A stretch of 64,000 nt of DNA. Source: Lysinibacillus macroides (lineage in GTDB: Bacteria > Bacillota > Bacilli > Bacillales_A > Planococcaceae). Shown here one piece after another: positions 1 to 10,133 of this stretch. The DNA lies in the NCBI RefSeq assembly GCF_001281525.1, contig NZ_LGCI01000002.1, forward strand, positions 62,001 through 126,000. Reading direction: 5' to 3'. The notes under the pieces were generated by a model. It saw nothing but the letters and a program-made list of their open reading frames with translations. It was not told where the DNA came from and searched no databases. Made by a program: the position numbers and the translations under genes. Within the stretch, counting starts at the first letter, position 1; every line of letters begins with the position of its first letter.

Positions 1-337
1 AAAATACTGTTGCATCTGCCGTACCTTGTGCATTAGCAGCAAGCTCAGCATATGCTTTCGCAATTAGCTTGATCTCATTTACACGTTTTTTCTCAACAAG
101 TAATTGAATTGTGTGTACAACTTCAGGTGTTGCACTAGCAAAAATGCTTGCCACCATTTGTTTCTTACGGTCGATGGAGAACTTAGGTGCTGTTAACAGT
201 GTTAAAAAATCAGGCGATTCGTTAACGACTTTTGTTAACTCGTTTAAGTCTGCTCCAACCTCAGCCAACATATTTTTTTGCTGCGCTAGTTCAAAAAGCG
301 CTTGAGCATAACGTTTTGCTACAGTTGAATTACTCAT
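1..337 (-). CDS. atpH: ATP synthase F1 subunit delta (partial, C-terminus outside window)
   Basis: N-terminal 112 codons of the delta subunit, the stalk protein that joins F1 to the b subunits. The gene starts at ATG 335-337, which overlaps the atpF stop in an ATGA arrangement, so the two are translationally coupled. The visible protein begins [18 protein letters not shown], the usual start of bacterial OSCP/delta proteins. The frame stays open to base 1 and continues beyond the window. It belongs to the atpIBEFH... operon on the minus strand. Confidence 0.95.
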   Translation of the reverse strand, partial: MSNSTVAKRYAQALFELAQQKNMLAEVGADLNELTKVVNESPDFLTLLTAPKFSIDRKKQMVASIFASATPEVVHTIQLLVEKKRVNEIKLIAKAYAELAANAQGTADATVF

Positions 338-852
338 CGAGCTTCCCCTGCCTTCGCAATCGTCTCTTCAATTAGAGCACGGTTGTCTGCCTCAGAAATT
401 TCTTTGCTAAGGACTTTAGATGCTGCAAGTACAGATAATGAAACGACTTCATCACGTACAGCCGCAATAGCTTTTTCTTTTTCAGATTCAATTTCACGTA
501 AAGCCGATTCTTTTAAGCGGTTAGCTTCAGTGCGTGCTGCAGTAAGAATTTCTTCTTTTTGTAGTTCGCCTTGCTTCTTAGCGCCCTCAACAATCGTTTG
601 TGCTTCCGTACGAGCTTCCTTAAGAATGCTCTTTTGTTCTTCTAAAAATTGGTGCGATTCTTTGCGCGCTTTTTCAGCCGCTTCGATTTCACTAGCTACT
701 AATTCCTCACGTTGTTGCATGATGCCCATAAGCGGACCCCAAGCGACTTTTTTCAGTAATAACATTAATACTAAGAAGATTACTAATGTTGCGATGATAT
801 CACCACTGTTGAAACCAGTGCCTGCACCTAGTACAAGATGATCTAAAAACAC
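334..852 (-). CDS. atpF: ATP synthase Fo subunit b
   Basis: 172-residue peripheral-stalk subunit b. One membrane helix (about residues 17-35) is followed by a long charged coiled coil rich in Glu, Lys and Ala that dimerises and reaches F1. The frame is open to a GTG at 880-882, but the GTG at 850-852 is preferred: it has a GGGAG site 10 bases upstream and gives an N-terminus ([11 protein letters not shown]) of normal b-subunit length. It follows atpE after about 180 bases and overlaps atpH by four bases. Confidence 0.93.
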   Translation of the reverse strand: MFLDHLVLGAGTGFNSGDIIATLVIFLVLMLLLKKVAWGPLMGIMQQREELVASEIEAAEKARKESHQFLEEQKSILKEARTEAQTIVEGAKKQGELQKEEILTAARTEANRLKESALREIESEKEKAIAAVRDEVVSLSVLAASKVLSKEISEADNRALIEETIAKAGEAR

Positions 853-1029
853 GATTGTTTCACTCCCTTCAAGAGCTTTCACTTCAACATAATTTAATAA
901 CTTTTAAAAAAACTACCTATTTTAAAAAGCTATATTTACACATAGCTTTTCTCTGTTCCAAAATGAAGGGCGAAGTTTCATCTGGAGAATCCTGCTTCGC
1001 CACTAGTACGATTCAGTATGCAAACTGAA

Positions 1030-1275
<246 letters not shown>

Positions 1276-1304
1276 TTATTCAAGCATAAGATTTATGCTT
1301 TATA

Positions 1305-2036
<732 letters not shown>

Positions 2037-2063
2037 TCACCTCTCTTTCTAATTTAAAGCACA

Positions 2064-2435
2064 TTAGCGGTTTCTTACATGTGACACAATTCTCTCGACA
2101 AAGAGAAAAACGTACGGAAGCATTAGCCCTATCACCGTGCTAATTAAGTGAAAATAGTTTGGCAACGAAATGGCTATGGCGACTGCCGCAATACCTGACG
2201 CAAAACGCAGCGCTGTACCAAGTGAGCCTATTTTCTTCCCTTCACTAATGGATCTATCAAACTTTTCCATACGGCGAACTAAAATCCAAAAATTATACGT
2301 ACCAAAGAATGCACCGACTGCGATGCCCGCAAATACAGATTGATAGGGCGTAAACCCCCAGCCTAATGCACAGAGTGCGAGCAAAAAAAATAACGCCCTC
2401 TTCTGCATAGCAAAAATTTGATGCAAATCTAGCAT
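2064..2435 (-). CDS. atpI: ATP synthase assembly protein I
   Basis: 123-residue protein with four predicted membrane helices, placed first in the atp operon as in other bacilli. AtpI proteins help assemble the c ring and may influence magnesium handling; sequence conservation is low, so the call rests on size, topology and position. The ATG at 2433-2435 follows AGGAG by about 10 bases. Confidence 0.85.
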   Translation of the reverse strand: MLDLHQIFAMQKRALFFLLALCALGWGFTPYQSVFAGIAVGAFFGTYNFWILVRRMEKFDRSISEGKKIGSLGTALRFASGIAAVAIAISLPNYFHLISTVIGLMLPYVFLFVERIVSHVRNR

Positions 2436-2743
2436 TGGTTGTAATCTCCTGAATCATTTTTTCGAGTAATGAAAACGTTTGCTGACCACCATGTGAAATC
2501 AGAAAAGAGCAGTGAAAAGCACTACTCACAGCGGAATAGTAACGGGAGAGTCATTTCAATTACAGGTGTAAATACCCAAAAAAATAACTTACACCCCTTA
2601 CCTACTCGGTAAAAACCGAAACGCACAAAACGTTGCAAATCGACAGTTTTATTTTGAACTGTCAATTTAGTAGAAAGTTGATATAACAAGTGTTTCAAAG
2701 TCCTACTTCTAATCAGAAACCCTTATCATTCTTACCCTTTGTA
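2436..2743 (-). other. Long atp operon leader, no gene seen
   Basis: About 300 bases between the proposed atp promoter and atpI hold no convincing reading frame. A 7-bp hairpin (GACAGTT/AACTGTC, 2642-2663) and other short inverted repeats suggest a structured 5' untranslated leader. No known riboswitch is recognised. Confidence 0.4.
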
Positions 2744-2772
2744 AGCATACAATAGGTAATATTTGAAGTCAA
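2744..2772 (-). promoter_or_regulatory. Sigma-A promoter of the atp operon (predicted)
   Basis: On the minus strand TTGACT (2767-2772), a 17-base spacer and TATGCT (2744-2749) match the vegetative consensus well. It is the best promoter in the gap between the wecB terminator and atpI. Confidence 0.55.
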
Positions 2773-2875
2773 TTGGTAATGTAGAAAAACTTCACAGCCG
2801 CTATAGTCTTGTCAAATTGTTGACAAATTTGTGTATGGAGCTTCATAATTTTAAAAATTCTCTCTTTCGCTACGC

Positions 2876-2921
2876 ATAAAAAAAGCTAATTTACGACATA
2901 ATTATGCGCATAAATTAGCTT
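2876..2921 (-). terminator. Intrinsic terminator of the UDP-GlcNAc epimerase gene
   Basis: Perfect 11-bp stem AAGCTAATTTA/TAAATTAGCTT (2883-2893, 2911-2921) followed on the minus strand by a run of T. Confidence 0.85.
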
Positions 2922-2972
2922 ACCCATTTCAATAGGTATGTTAGACTTATTTTTATCATTAAATATAGTACA

Positions 2973-4094
2973 TTAATTATTTTTTTGTAAAAATTCTAGC
3001 AGCGCTGAGACAATTCGCTGAGATGCATAGCCATCGCCGTATGGATTAGATGCTTTCGCCATTGCTTCATAGGCATTTTTATCTGTTAAGAGCTCTTTTG
3101 TCAAAGCATAGATCGTTTCTTCTTCAGTTCCCGCTAACTTTAATGTACCCGCTGCAATTCCTTCTGGACGTTCTGTTGTATCGCGCAAGACAAGCACGGG
3201 TTTGCCTAATGAAGGAGCTTCTTCTTGTATCCCTCCCGAATCCGTTAAAATCATATAGGAATTGGCTGCAAAGTTATGGAAATCAAAAACCTCTAAAGGT
3301 TCTATTAAATGCACACGTGTATTATCTCCTAAAATTTCATTAGCTACTTCCCTTACTGCTGGATTCATATGGACAGGATAAACGACTTGCACATCTTCAT
3401 GCTCTGCTAGTATTCTTGTGATCGCCTTAAACATATGGCGCATTGGCTCACCAAGATTTTCACGGCGATGTGCTGTTAATAAAATCATGCGATCTGCGCC
3501 AATTTTATCCAATACAGGATGTGTGTAATGTTCACTAACAGTTGTTGCTAATGCATCAATCGCTGTATTTCCTGTCACAAAAATTGTTTCTGGATTTTTA
3601 TTTTCATCTAGTAGGTTCTTTTTGGATACTTCGGTTGGCGCAAAATGCAAATCAGCCATCACACCTGTTAGTTGGCGGTTCATTTCCTCTGGATAAGGAG
3701 AATATTTGTTCCATGTACGCAGGCCTGCTTCTACATGGCCTATAGCAATTTGATTATAAAAAGCAGCTAGGCTTGCAATGAATGTTGTAGCTGTATCACC
3801 ATGTACTAAAACAATGTCTGGTTGCGCCTCTTTCATGACTTTATCCAAGCCCTGTAAGGCGTTTGTCGTTACATCGATTAATGTTTGACGATCTTTCATA
3901 ATATTTAAGTCATAGCTTGGTGTAATTTGAAATGTTTCTAGTACCTGATCGAGCATTTGGCGATGCTGTGCGGTTACGGTTACAATGGATTCTATTTGCT
4001 CAGGATATTTTTGTAGCTCCAATACAAGAGGAGCCATTTTAATTGCTTCAGGTCTTGTACCAAAAATCGTCATTACTTTCCATTTCTTTGTCAA
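2973..4094 (-). CDS. mnaA: UDP-N-acetylglucosamine 2-epimerase (non-hydrolysing)
   Basis: 373-residue enzyme interconverting UDP-GlcNAc and UDP-ManNAc, the precursor of the teichoic acid linkage unit and some surface polysaccharides. Visible family signatures include FGTRPEAIKMAPLV near the N-terminus, HGDT, HVEAGLRT, TAHRRENLGEP and TDSGG. The frame is open to ATG 4107-4109, but TTG 4092-4094 is preferred because it gives MTKKWKVMTIFGTRPEA, matching the family start, with GGTG nine bases upstream. Between atp and upp it sits where related genomes also carry it. The bacilli name is mnaA (yvyH); wecB is the enteric name. Confidence 0.92.
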   Translation of the reverse strand: MTKKWKVMTIFGTRPEAIKMAPLVLELQKYPEQIESIVTVTAQHRQMLDQVLETFQITPSYDLNIMKDRQTLIDVTTNALQGLDKVMKEAQPDIVLVHGDTATTFIASLAAFYNQIAIGHVEAGLRTWNKYSPYPEEMNRQLTGVMADLHFAPTEVSKKNLLDENKNPETIFVTGNTAIDALATTVSEHYTHPVLDKIGADRMILLTAHRRENLGEPMRHMFKAITRILAEHEDVQVVYPVHMNPAVREVANEILGDNTRVHLIEPLEVFDFHNFAANSYMILTDSGGIQEEAPSLGKPVLVLRDTTERPEGIAAGTLKLAGTEEETIYALTKELLTDKNAYEAMAKASNPYGDGYASQRIVSALLEFLQKNN

Positions 4095-4175
4095 AACGAT
4101 TAACACCATCCTTTTTATTATTGTATGGAAGGTGTGCCTCTACTTCTTGCATGCTATCCTCAACCATACTATGAA

Positions 4176-4199
4176 GCGTCCTTCAAAATTGAAGGACGC
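4176..4199 (-). terminator. Hairpin between upp and the epimerase gene
   Basis: Perfect 9-bp stem GCGTCCTTC/GAAGGACGC with an AAAATT loop. The downstream minus-strand tail (TTCATAG) is not T-rich, so termination may be weak. Confidence 0.5.
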
Positions 4200-4222
4200 C
4201 CTTTACTAACTATATGTTGCTC

Positions 4223-4852
4223 TTATTTTGTACCAAATAAACGATCCCCTGCATCCCCTAAACCAGGTACAATATAACCATGGTCGTTTAATTTTTCATC
4301 GAGCGCCGCAATATAAATATCGACATCAGCATGCTCTTCTTGAATCGCTTTTACTCCCTCTGGTGCAGCAATTAAACACATGAATTTAATATTTTTAGCA
4401 CCGCGTTTTTTCAAGGAATGAATCGCTTCCACTGCTGAGCCACCTGTCGCAAGCATTGGGTCTACTATGATAAAATCACGTTCTTCAACATCTGCTGGAA
4501 GCTTCGCATAGTATTCCACTGGTTTTAATGTTGCTGGGTCACGATAAAGTCCAATATGACCAACTTTAGCTGCTGGGATAAGCTTTAATACGCCATCTAC
4601 CATGCCAATACCTGCACGTAAAATTGGCACAATGGCAAGCTTCTTACCAGAAAGCACTTTTGTTTTTGCTACTGTTACAGGTGTTTCAATTTCAATTTCT
4701 TCTACTGGCATATCACGTGTAATTTCAAAAGCCATCAAGGTTGCCACCTCATCTACTAGCTCGCGAAATTCTTTTGTACCTGTATTTTTGTCACGGATAT
4801 ACGTTAATTTATGCTGGATGAGTGGATGGTCAAATACATAGACTTTGCTCAA
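4223..4852 (-). CDS. upp: Uracil phosphoribosyltransferase
   Basis: 209-residue salvage enzyme converting uracil and PRPP to UMP. The PRPP-binding segment [10 protein letters not shown], the HIGLYRDP region and the C-terminal PGLGDAGDR that binds uracil are all present. The start codon is TTG (4850-4852) with AGGAG about 10 bases upstream; no ATG fits. It follows glyA on the same strand as in B. subtilis but is separated by a terminator hairpin. Confidence 0.97.
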   Translation of the reverse strand: MSKVYVFDHPLIQHKLTYIRDKNTGTKEFRELVDEVATLMAFEITRDMPVEEIEIETPVTVAKTKVLSGKKLAIVPILRAGIGMVDGVLKLIPAAKVGHIGLYRDPATLKPVEYYAKLPADVEERDFIIVDPMLATGGSAVEAIHSLKKRGAKNIKFMCLIAAPEGVKAIQEEHADVDIYIAALDEKLNDHGYIVPGLGDAGDRLFGTK

Positions 4853-4993
4853 AGGGATTCTCTCCTAACCGTTCAGATTTCATTTTATCTTGTCTAGTAT
4901 AACAGAAAAAAGAAGGTCCCTCAAAAATAAATTATCTATATTTATGCAATCTTTTTGACACATTAGTGATAAATATTTTTTGTCATAACTATT

Positions 4994-5037
4994 AAAAAGC
5001 TGCGTTTAAAGGAAGGTTTCCGCTTTAAACACAGCTT
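4994..5037 (-). terminator. Intrinsic terminator of glyA
   Basis: 15-bp stem with one mismatch (4997-5011 pairs with 5023-5037) followed by TTTTTAA on the minus strand. Confidence 0.8.
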
Positions 5038-5047
5038 TATCACTTTA

Positions 5048-6289
5048 TTATGCATATAATGGATGTTTATCTGTTAATGCTTTAACACGCTCTTTTGCCT
5101 CTGCTTTCACTGCTTCATCTTCAGGATTTTTCAGAACTGCTGCAATAATCGCGCCAACTTCCTTCATATCCTCTTCCTTAAAGCCACGAGAAGTTACAGC
5201 AGGTGTACCAATACGAATACCCGAAGTCACAAATGGCGATTCAGTATCATATGGAATTGTATTTTTATTTGTTGTAATCCCCACTTCATCAAGTGCATGC
5301 TCTGCTACTTTACCTGTTAAACCAAGAGATTTAACATTGAGCAGCAATAAGTGGTTGTCTGTACCACCCGATACAATTTCTACACCCTCAGCAATCAACA
5401 CCTCTGCTAAAGCTTTCGCATTGGCAATAATTTGCTTTGCGTAATCTTTAAATTCTGGCTGTAATGCTTCACCAAATGCTACTGCCTTTGCAGCGATTAC
5501 ATGCATTAATGGGCCACCTTGAATTCCTGGGAATACAGATTTATTTAATTTTTGCTCCCATTCTTTTGAAGCAAGAATTAATCCACCACGTGGACCACGT
5601 AATGTTTTATGTGTTGTAGATGTTACAAAGTCAGCGTATGGCACTGGTGATTGGTGTTCGCCAGCAGCTACAAGACCAGCAATATGCGCCATATCCACCA
5701 TAAAATACGCACCTACTTCATCAGCGATTTCACGGAATTTGGAGAAGTCGATTTCACGTGGGTAGGCAGAAGCACCTGCCACAATAAGCTTTGGCTTATG
5801 CTCTAATGCTTTTTGACGTACATCTTCATAGTCAATTACTTGTGTATCTTTTGTTACGCCGTATTCCACGAAATTGTAGAGAATACCAGAGAAGTTTACC
5901 GGAGAGCCATGTGTTAAGTGACCACCATGAGAAAGATTCATTCCAAGAACTGTGTCACCAGGCTCTAAAATTGTGTGGTAAACAGCCATGTTTGCTTGTG
6001 CACCAGAGTGTGGTTGTACGTTTGCATATTCTGCGCCAAAGATTTCTTTCACACGGTCACGTGCAATATTTTCTACTACATCTACATACTCACATCCACC
6101 GTAGTAACGTTTACCTGGATAGCCTTCAGCGTATTTATTTGTCAGCACTGAGCCCTGCGCTTCCATTACTGCTTCGGATACAAAGTTTTCAGATGCAATC
6201 AATTCAATATTTGCTTGTTGACGTTTTTTCTCTGCAAGAATTCCGTCTAATACTGCCTTGTCTTGTACTGCTAATTTTTCATATGCCAT
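5048..6289 (-). CDS. glyA: Serine hydroxymethyltransferase
   Basis: 413-residue PLP enzyme that makes glycine and methylene-tetrahydrofolate from serine. The PLP lysine is Lys228 in [13 protein letters not shown], preceded by His227; the HSGAQAN and DMAHIAGL segments are also visible. An AGGAGG site lies 11 bases before the ATG. It is downstream of ywlG and rpiB on the minus strand, the conserved bacilli order. Confidence 0.98.
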   Translation of the reverse strand: MAYEKLAVQDKAVLDGILAEKKRQQANIELIASENFVSEAVMEAQGSVLTNKYAEGYPGKRYYGGCEYVDVVENIARDRVKEIFGAEYANVQPHSGAQANMAVYHTILEPGDTVLGMNLSHGGHLTHGSPVNFSGILYNFVEYGVTKDTQVIDYEDVRQKALEHKPKLIVAGASAYPREIDFSKFREIADEVGAYFMVDMAHIAGLVAAGEHQSPVPYADFVTSTTHKTLRGPRGGLILASKEWEQKLNKSVFPGIQGGPLMHVIAAKAVAFGEALQPEFKDYAKQIIANAKALAEVLIAEGVEIVSGGTDNHLLLLNVKSLGLTGKVAEHALDEVGITTNKNTIPYDTESPFVTSGIRIGTPAVTSRGFKEEDMKEVGAIIAAVLKNPEDEAVKAEAKERVKALTDKHPLYA

Positions 6290-6346
6290 GTTTGAAAAAG
6301 CCTCCTAAGTATCATTATTTCTCTATATCACTAAAAATAGCGATTA

Positions 6347-6889
6347 TTATTTATATACTGCACGTTCTCCGCCTATTAGCTTTGGACGTGTTGTTGCAAT
6401 CGTAACAACTGCTTCTCCTATCATTTTCACGGATGTACGAACTGGAACAGCTACCGCCTTTAAATGCATGCCAATTAAAGTTTGTCCAATATCAATACCT
6501 GCCTGTGCCTGTATAGCCTCAACTATTACTGGATGTGTAAATTGGGTGTAGGCATAAGCGGACATGGAGCCACCTGCTGTCCGTACTGGAACAACAGCCA
6601 CTGGATCATAGCCAAATCGCTCAGCAGTTGATGCTTCCATCGTTATAGCACGATTAATATGCTCACATCCCTGAAACGCTAAATAAAGCTGATGTTTTTC
6701 AGCAAATTTTTGTAATGGTTCGAAAATGGCCTCTGCTATTTCCAATGCGCCTGCTGTGCCAATTTTCTGACCAATTACTTCAGATGTGGAGCATCCTACG
6801 ACAAAAATTGTATTAGGTCGTAGGGTTACCTGCTCTTCAAATTCACTGAGTAACTGAGTCAAATGCGTTTGTATTTGTTTCACAACCAT
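6347..6889 (-). CDS. ywlG: YwlG family protein (UPF0340, TIGR01440)
   Basis: 180-residue conserved protein of unknown function, found between rpiB and glyA across bacilli. Conserved stretches VVGCSTSEVIG, GCEHINRA, PVRTAGGS and GIDIGQTLIGMHLK are visible. The frame opens at 6905-6907, but ATG 6887-6889 is chosen because AAGGAG lies nine bases upstream and the family begins there. Function should not be guessed beyond its position among folate, sugar-phosphate and pyrimidine genes. Confidence 0.92.
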   Translation of the reverse strand: MVVKQIQTHLTQLLSEFEEQVTLRPNTIFVVGCSTSEVIGQKIGTAGALEIAEAIFEPLQKFAEKHQLYLAFQGCEHINRAITMEASTAERFGYDPVAVVPVRTAGGSMSAYAYTQFTHPVIVEAIQAQAGIDIGQTLIGMHLKAVAVPVRTSVKMIGEAVVTIATTRPKLIGGERAVYK

Positions 6890-6925
6890 TAATCTCAGCT
6901 CCTTCATCTATTCATAAGAATACTT

Positions 6926-7363
6926 TTATTGCTCTAGTTCAGTAATTTTTTCGATGCGACGTGTATGGCGGCCGCCTTCAAAATCTGTTTCTAACCATGC
7001 TTGTACGATTTCACGCGCAAGGCCTGGACCAATAACACGCTCGCCCATTGCTAAGATATTTGAGTCATTATGACAGCGCGTTGCCTTGGCACTAAATACA
7101 TCATGTACTAATGCACAACGAATGCCCTTGACCTTATTAGCAGCAATGGACATACCAATTCCTGTGCCACAAATTAAAATACCTTTATCAAATTCTCCGT
7201 TCGCAACCCCCTCAGAAACGGGCTTTGCATAATCTGGATAGTCTACTGAATCCGCAGATTGTGGACCAAAATCTTCATAGCTAATTTGAAGTTCATCTAA
7301 TAGCTGCATAATCTCACGGCGTAGCTGATTGCCTCCGTGATCAGAAGAAATTGCTATTCTCAC
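6926..7363 (-). CDS. rpiB: Ribose-5-phosphate isomerase B
   Basis: 145-residue RpiB-type isomerase interconverting ribose-5-phosphate and ribulose-5-phosphate. SSDHGG (phosphate binding) is at the N-terminus, the catalytic Cys region is GILICGTGIGMS, and HNDSNILAMGERVIG follows. The GTG at 7361-7363 is preferred over an upstream start because it has a GAGGG site and starts directly at VRIAISSDHGG. The gene follows ywlE and the chemoreceptor gene and leads into ywlG-glyA. Confidence 0.93.
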   Translation of the reverse strand: MRIAISSDHGGNQLRREIMQLLDELQISYEDFGPQSADSVDYPDYAKPVSEGVANGEFDKGILICGTGIGMSIAANKVKGIRCALVHDVFSAKATRCHNDSNILAMGERVIGPGLAREIVQAWLETDFEGGRHTRRIEKITELEQ

Positions 7364-7657
7364 TGGGTTCCCTCTTTTCGAATTATAGTCAACCTTAGTG
7401 TACCACTTCTTTCTAAAGAATAACATGATTTTTCTTGTATTTTTATGATGATTTCTCCTAAAAGACGAACATTAATTATATACTAACAAATAATCATTCA
7501 CTTTTAAAGCTGTTTTCTACTAAATTTTATGTATATTATGTTACTAAATTCGGATAATGGTCTTTTGTTGTAATATTCTATCTTTTGAGGTTTTTTAAAC
7601 TTTTTAACTACAGTGGACGATAGTGGTATTTTTTCTACAGCTAGCAATGGTTAATTT
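7364..7657 (-). other. Promoter-bearing gap upstream of rpiB
   Basis: No coding signal is seen. A TATAAT hexamer on the minus strand (7475-7480) is a candidate -10 for rpiB-ywlG-glyA, but the -35 (AAGTGA, 17-base spacer) is poor. The region is very AT-rich. Confidence 0.3.
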
Positions 7658-7710
7658 GAAAAAAAAAACTGTACGTAAATATGATTTTTTCATCATTTTT
7701 ACGTACAGTT
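7658..7710 (-). terminator. Intrinsic terminator of the chemoreceptor gene
   Basis: 13-bp stem AACTGTACGTAAA with its complement (7667-7679, 7698-7710), then about ten T residues on the minus strand. Confidence 0.9.
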
Positions 7711-7716
7711 TTGAAA

Positions 7717-9000
7717 TTATGCTTGTCTGTCAAATTGCAGAATCATTTTATGCAATGCTTCTGATTGTGCTTTTAAGCTTTGGGCAAGACGTTCAACTTG
7801 CTCGATTGCGTATGCTTGCTCTTCTGTTGCACTACGAACTTCTTGCGCCCCCGCTGACGTTTCTTCAGCAATCGCAGCGACCTCTTGTGATTGTCGAGCT
7901 GTTGTTTCAATGTTTTGCATTTGTTGTTCAATTAAAGAGGAAATTTCAACAATCGCTGTTGCCATTTCGTGAATATTGGACGACATCCCTTCTACTGCTG
8001 CTGTTGTTTCAGAAACGCGCGCTGCCTCCTGTGTTGCAAATGCAACCTGCTGATTCATTTGCTTTACAACTACTTCCACATTTTGCTGCATAGACTGAAT
8101 AAGGGCTGTAATCCCCTGTACAGCTTTGGCACTTTCATCAGCCAAGCCGCGTACCTCCTCTGCTACCACTGCGAAGCCTTTCCCATGATCCCCTGCACGG
8201 GCGGCTTCTATAGAGGCATTCAATGCTAACAAATTGGTTTGTGCAGCAATATCACCAACTAAGCTAATAATACGTTCCACTTGACCTGCATTCTCCTCTA
8301 ATGTATGAATGCTTTTCAATGCTTCGTTATTGCCAGCTGCAATTTGCTGAATGCTATTGACCAATGTTTCAATCGCTGTTGTTGTGGTTGATAAATTATG
8401 TAAAATCTCTTTCGATTGTGATGCGGATGCCTCTGCCCTACTATTTACTTCTGTCGCTAGTGCTCTTACATCCTCCATCGCTTCAGCAGTATCTTGTACA
8501 GCTGTTGCTGATGCTTCTGCGCCTGTCGAAATATGCTTCACTGTTAACGCAATGCCCTCTGCTTTTCTTGTTGCAACTCCCGCTTCATCTGAAAGCTGAA
8601 TAATGGACTGATTTGTTTGTTGGAAGTTTTGGTCGATACTTTCGACCATTTGACGTAGATTTAGCACCATTTGTTGAAATGCCTCAGCCACTGAACGTAT
8701 TTCATCCTGTGTCTTTGGCATTTGTACATCTTGTCCAATTTTTCCTTCGGCTACAAGAGTAGCAGAATGTTCAAGTCGTTGTAGAGGTTTCACTAAAATA
8801 ATACTGAAAATAGCTGCAAGTATGCCTGACCATATTATGCCTAGCCCATACGTAATGACTTCAAACAATTTTCGGTTTGTATCAGGGAAAAAAGTAGGGT
8901 GTATAAATTCAATGTAGATAAAACTAATACTGTAGGTGACTAATGCAAGAGCGCTAACAAATAACACTAATTTAAGACGTAAACCAAATTGTTTTTTCAT
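7717..9000 (-). CDS. Methyl-accepting chemotaxis protein with minimal extracellular loop
   Basis: 427-residue chemoreceptor. Two membrane helices (about 10-31 and 50-70) enclose only some 20 extracellular residues, so there is no Cache or four-helix ligand domain. HAMP follows (about 70-120), then a long signalling coiled coil whose hairpin tip reads [19 protein letters not shown], the CheA/CheW contact. The frame opens at a TTG (9010-9012), but ATG 8998-9000 has GAGGG upstream. It lies 8 bases after ywlE and is probably co-transcribed with it. The signal sensed is unknown; it may sense membrane state or internal cues. Confidence 0.92.
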   Translation of the reverse strand: MKKQFGLRLKLVLFVSALALVTYSISFIYIEFIHPTFFPDTNRKLFEVITYGLGIIWSGILAAIFSIILVKPLQRLEHSATLVAEGKIGQDVQMPKTQDEIRSVAEAFQQMVLNLRQMVESIDQNFQQTNQSIIQLSDEAGVATRKAEGIALTVKHISTGAEASATAVQDTAEAMEDVRALATEVNSRAEASASQSKEILHNLSTTTTAIETLVNSIQQIAAGNNEALKSIHTLEENAGQVERIISLVGDIAAQTNLLALNASIEAARAGDHGKGFAVVAEEVRGLADESAKAVQGITALIQSMQQNVEVVVKQMNQQVAFATQEAARVSETTAAVEGMSSNIHEMATAIVEISSLIEQQMQNIETTARQSQEVAAIAEETSAGAQEVRSATEEQAYAIEQVERLAQSLKAQSEALHKMILQFDRQA

Positions 9001-9008
9001 AGTGTCCC

Positions 9009-9449
9009 TCAATTCTTTTCTAGTTTTTGTACTAATTGGTCAATTAAAGCTTTTAATTCTTCAAATGTCGCTTCGTATAGTGGTTTGTTACCCCCGTAAG
9101 GATCTACTATATTTTCTAGGCTACCTTCATCCGTATATTCTTTTAAAGTAAATACTTTATGTTCAGCTTCTGGATAATTGAAAATAATGGTGTCTTTATG
9201 GGTGATTGTCATTGTTAAAATTAAATCTGCCCATTCTATTACATCCTTTGATAATTGAGTTGCCAAATGCTGATGTGGCATTTGTGCTTCCTCTAATACT
9301 TGCTGTGCATAAGGTGACATTTGTGCATTCGGCATAGCATAGATACCAGCTGAACGCACTTCCAGATTGTCTAGCTGTTTATGTTGTAAAATAACTTCCG
9401 CCATTGGACTGCGACAAGTATTGCCTGTACAAACAAATAATATTCTCAC
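9009..9449 (-). CDS. ywlE: Protein-arginine phosphatase
   Basis: 146-residue low-molecular-weight phosphatase. The P-loop VCTGNTCRS carries Cys7 and Arg13; Thr11 is the residue that makes YwlE prefer phospho-arginine over phosphotyrosine, and the general acid lies in VDPYGG. It opposes the McsB arginine kinase that marks proteins for ClpCP. The GTG at 9447-9449 is preferred over one nine bases earlier because GGAG then lies at proper distance and numbering matches B. subtilis YwlE. It lies between mntP and the chemoreceptor gene. Confidence 0.93.
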   Translation of the reverse strand: MRILFVCTGNTCRSPMAEVILQHKQLDNLEVRSAGIYAMPNAQMSPYAQQVLEEAQMPHQHLATQLSKDVIEWADLILTMTITHKDTIIFNYPEAEHKVFTLKEYTDEGSLENIVDPYGGNKPLYEATFEELKALIDQLVQKLEKN

Positions 9450-9476
9450 ACTTATCACTCTCCACTGTTTAATCTA

Positions 9477-9971
9477 TTATTGTATAGCTAGAATACTCAT
9501 TATAATAAAAATAACGCCCGCTATTAGTTGAATTTTATTGCCAAAAAAGACTTGGCTTCTGCGGGCTATGACTAATGAACCATAAGCGCAAATAAGAGCA
9601 CTGACACCTGCGCTTAGTATAAAAATCGTTTTTTCTACGTTCAGCATACCAAAAGAAACACTTACTGAAAAGGTATCTAGGCTTGCAGTCACAGCTAAAA
9701 GTATGGGCGAAATTATTACTTTTTCATCCCTATGAGAGAATAATAGCAAATGCATACCAATACAAAATAATAAAATACTAGAAATCCATTGTCCCCATTC
9801 TAAAAGAAAACGTACTAAATAGCTCCCTAATTCAAACCCTAGCAACGGGAACACCATATGCAATGCAGCCGTCCATAATGATAACAATAAACGATATCTA
9901 ACATTTGGCAACAAAACATATAAACCAATTACATCAACAGACGTTAATATACCTGCAAGAATTCCCTGCAA
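9477..9971 (-). CDS. ywlD: MntP/YwlD-type manganese efflux membrane protein
   Basis: 164-residue protein of about six membrane helices built from two DUF204 repeats. The second repeat has the classical ASLDTFSVSVSFG motif; the first is degenerate (TSVDVIGLYVLL) but keeps its aspartate. Family members such as E. coli MntP export Mn2+. The start is TTG 9969-9971 with AAGGAG seven bases upstream. Position before ywlE matches B. subtilis ywlD. Transport of manganese is inferred from the family. Confidence 0.8.
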   Translation of the reverse strand: MQGILAGILTSVDVIGLYVLLPNVRYRLLLSLWTAALHMVFPLLGFELGSYLVRFLLEWGQWISSILLFCIGMHLLLFSHRDEKVIISPILLAVTASLDTFSVSVSFGMLNVEKTIFILSAGVSALICAYGSLVIARRSQVFFGNKIQLIAGVIFIIMSILAIQ

Positions 9972-10065
9972 GAATGCACTCCTTCGCTCACTAATATTTT
10001 ATCATTTTATGCTTAAAAATACATTATTATCATCATTATCTGGAATGGTTTTCTTTTTAATACAT

Positions 10066-10109
10066 ATAAAAAAGGACAAAAGACATGTATATTTTTACTG
10101 TCTTTTGTC
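10066..10109 (-). terminator. Intrinsic terminator of the tsaC/sua5 gene
   Basis: Perfect 11-bp stem GACAAAAGACA/TGTCTTTTGTC followed by CTTTTTTTATATG on the minus strand. Confidence 0.85.
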
Positions 10110-10133
10110 GCTAGCTTTATAAAGTACTTTCAT

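Noticed and set aside
2293..2529. Minus-strand frame overlapping atpI
   Set aside because: It overlaps atpI in another frame, has no family resemblance and no good ribosome site.
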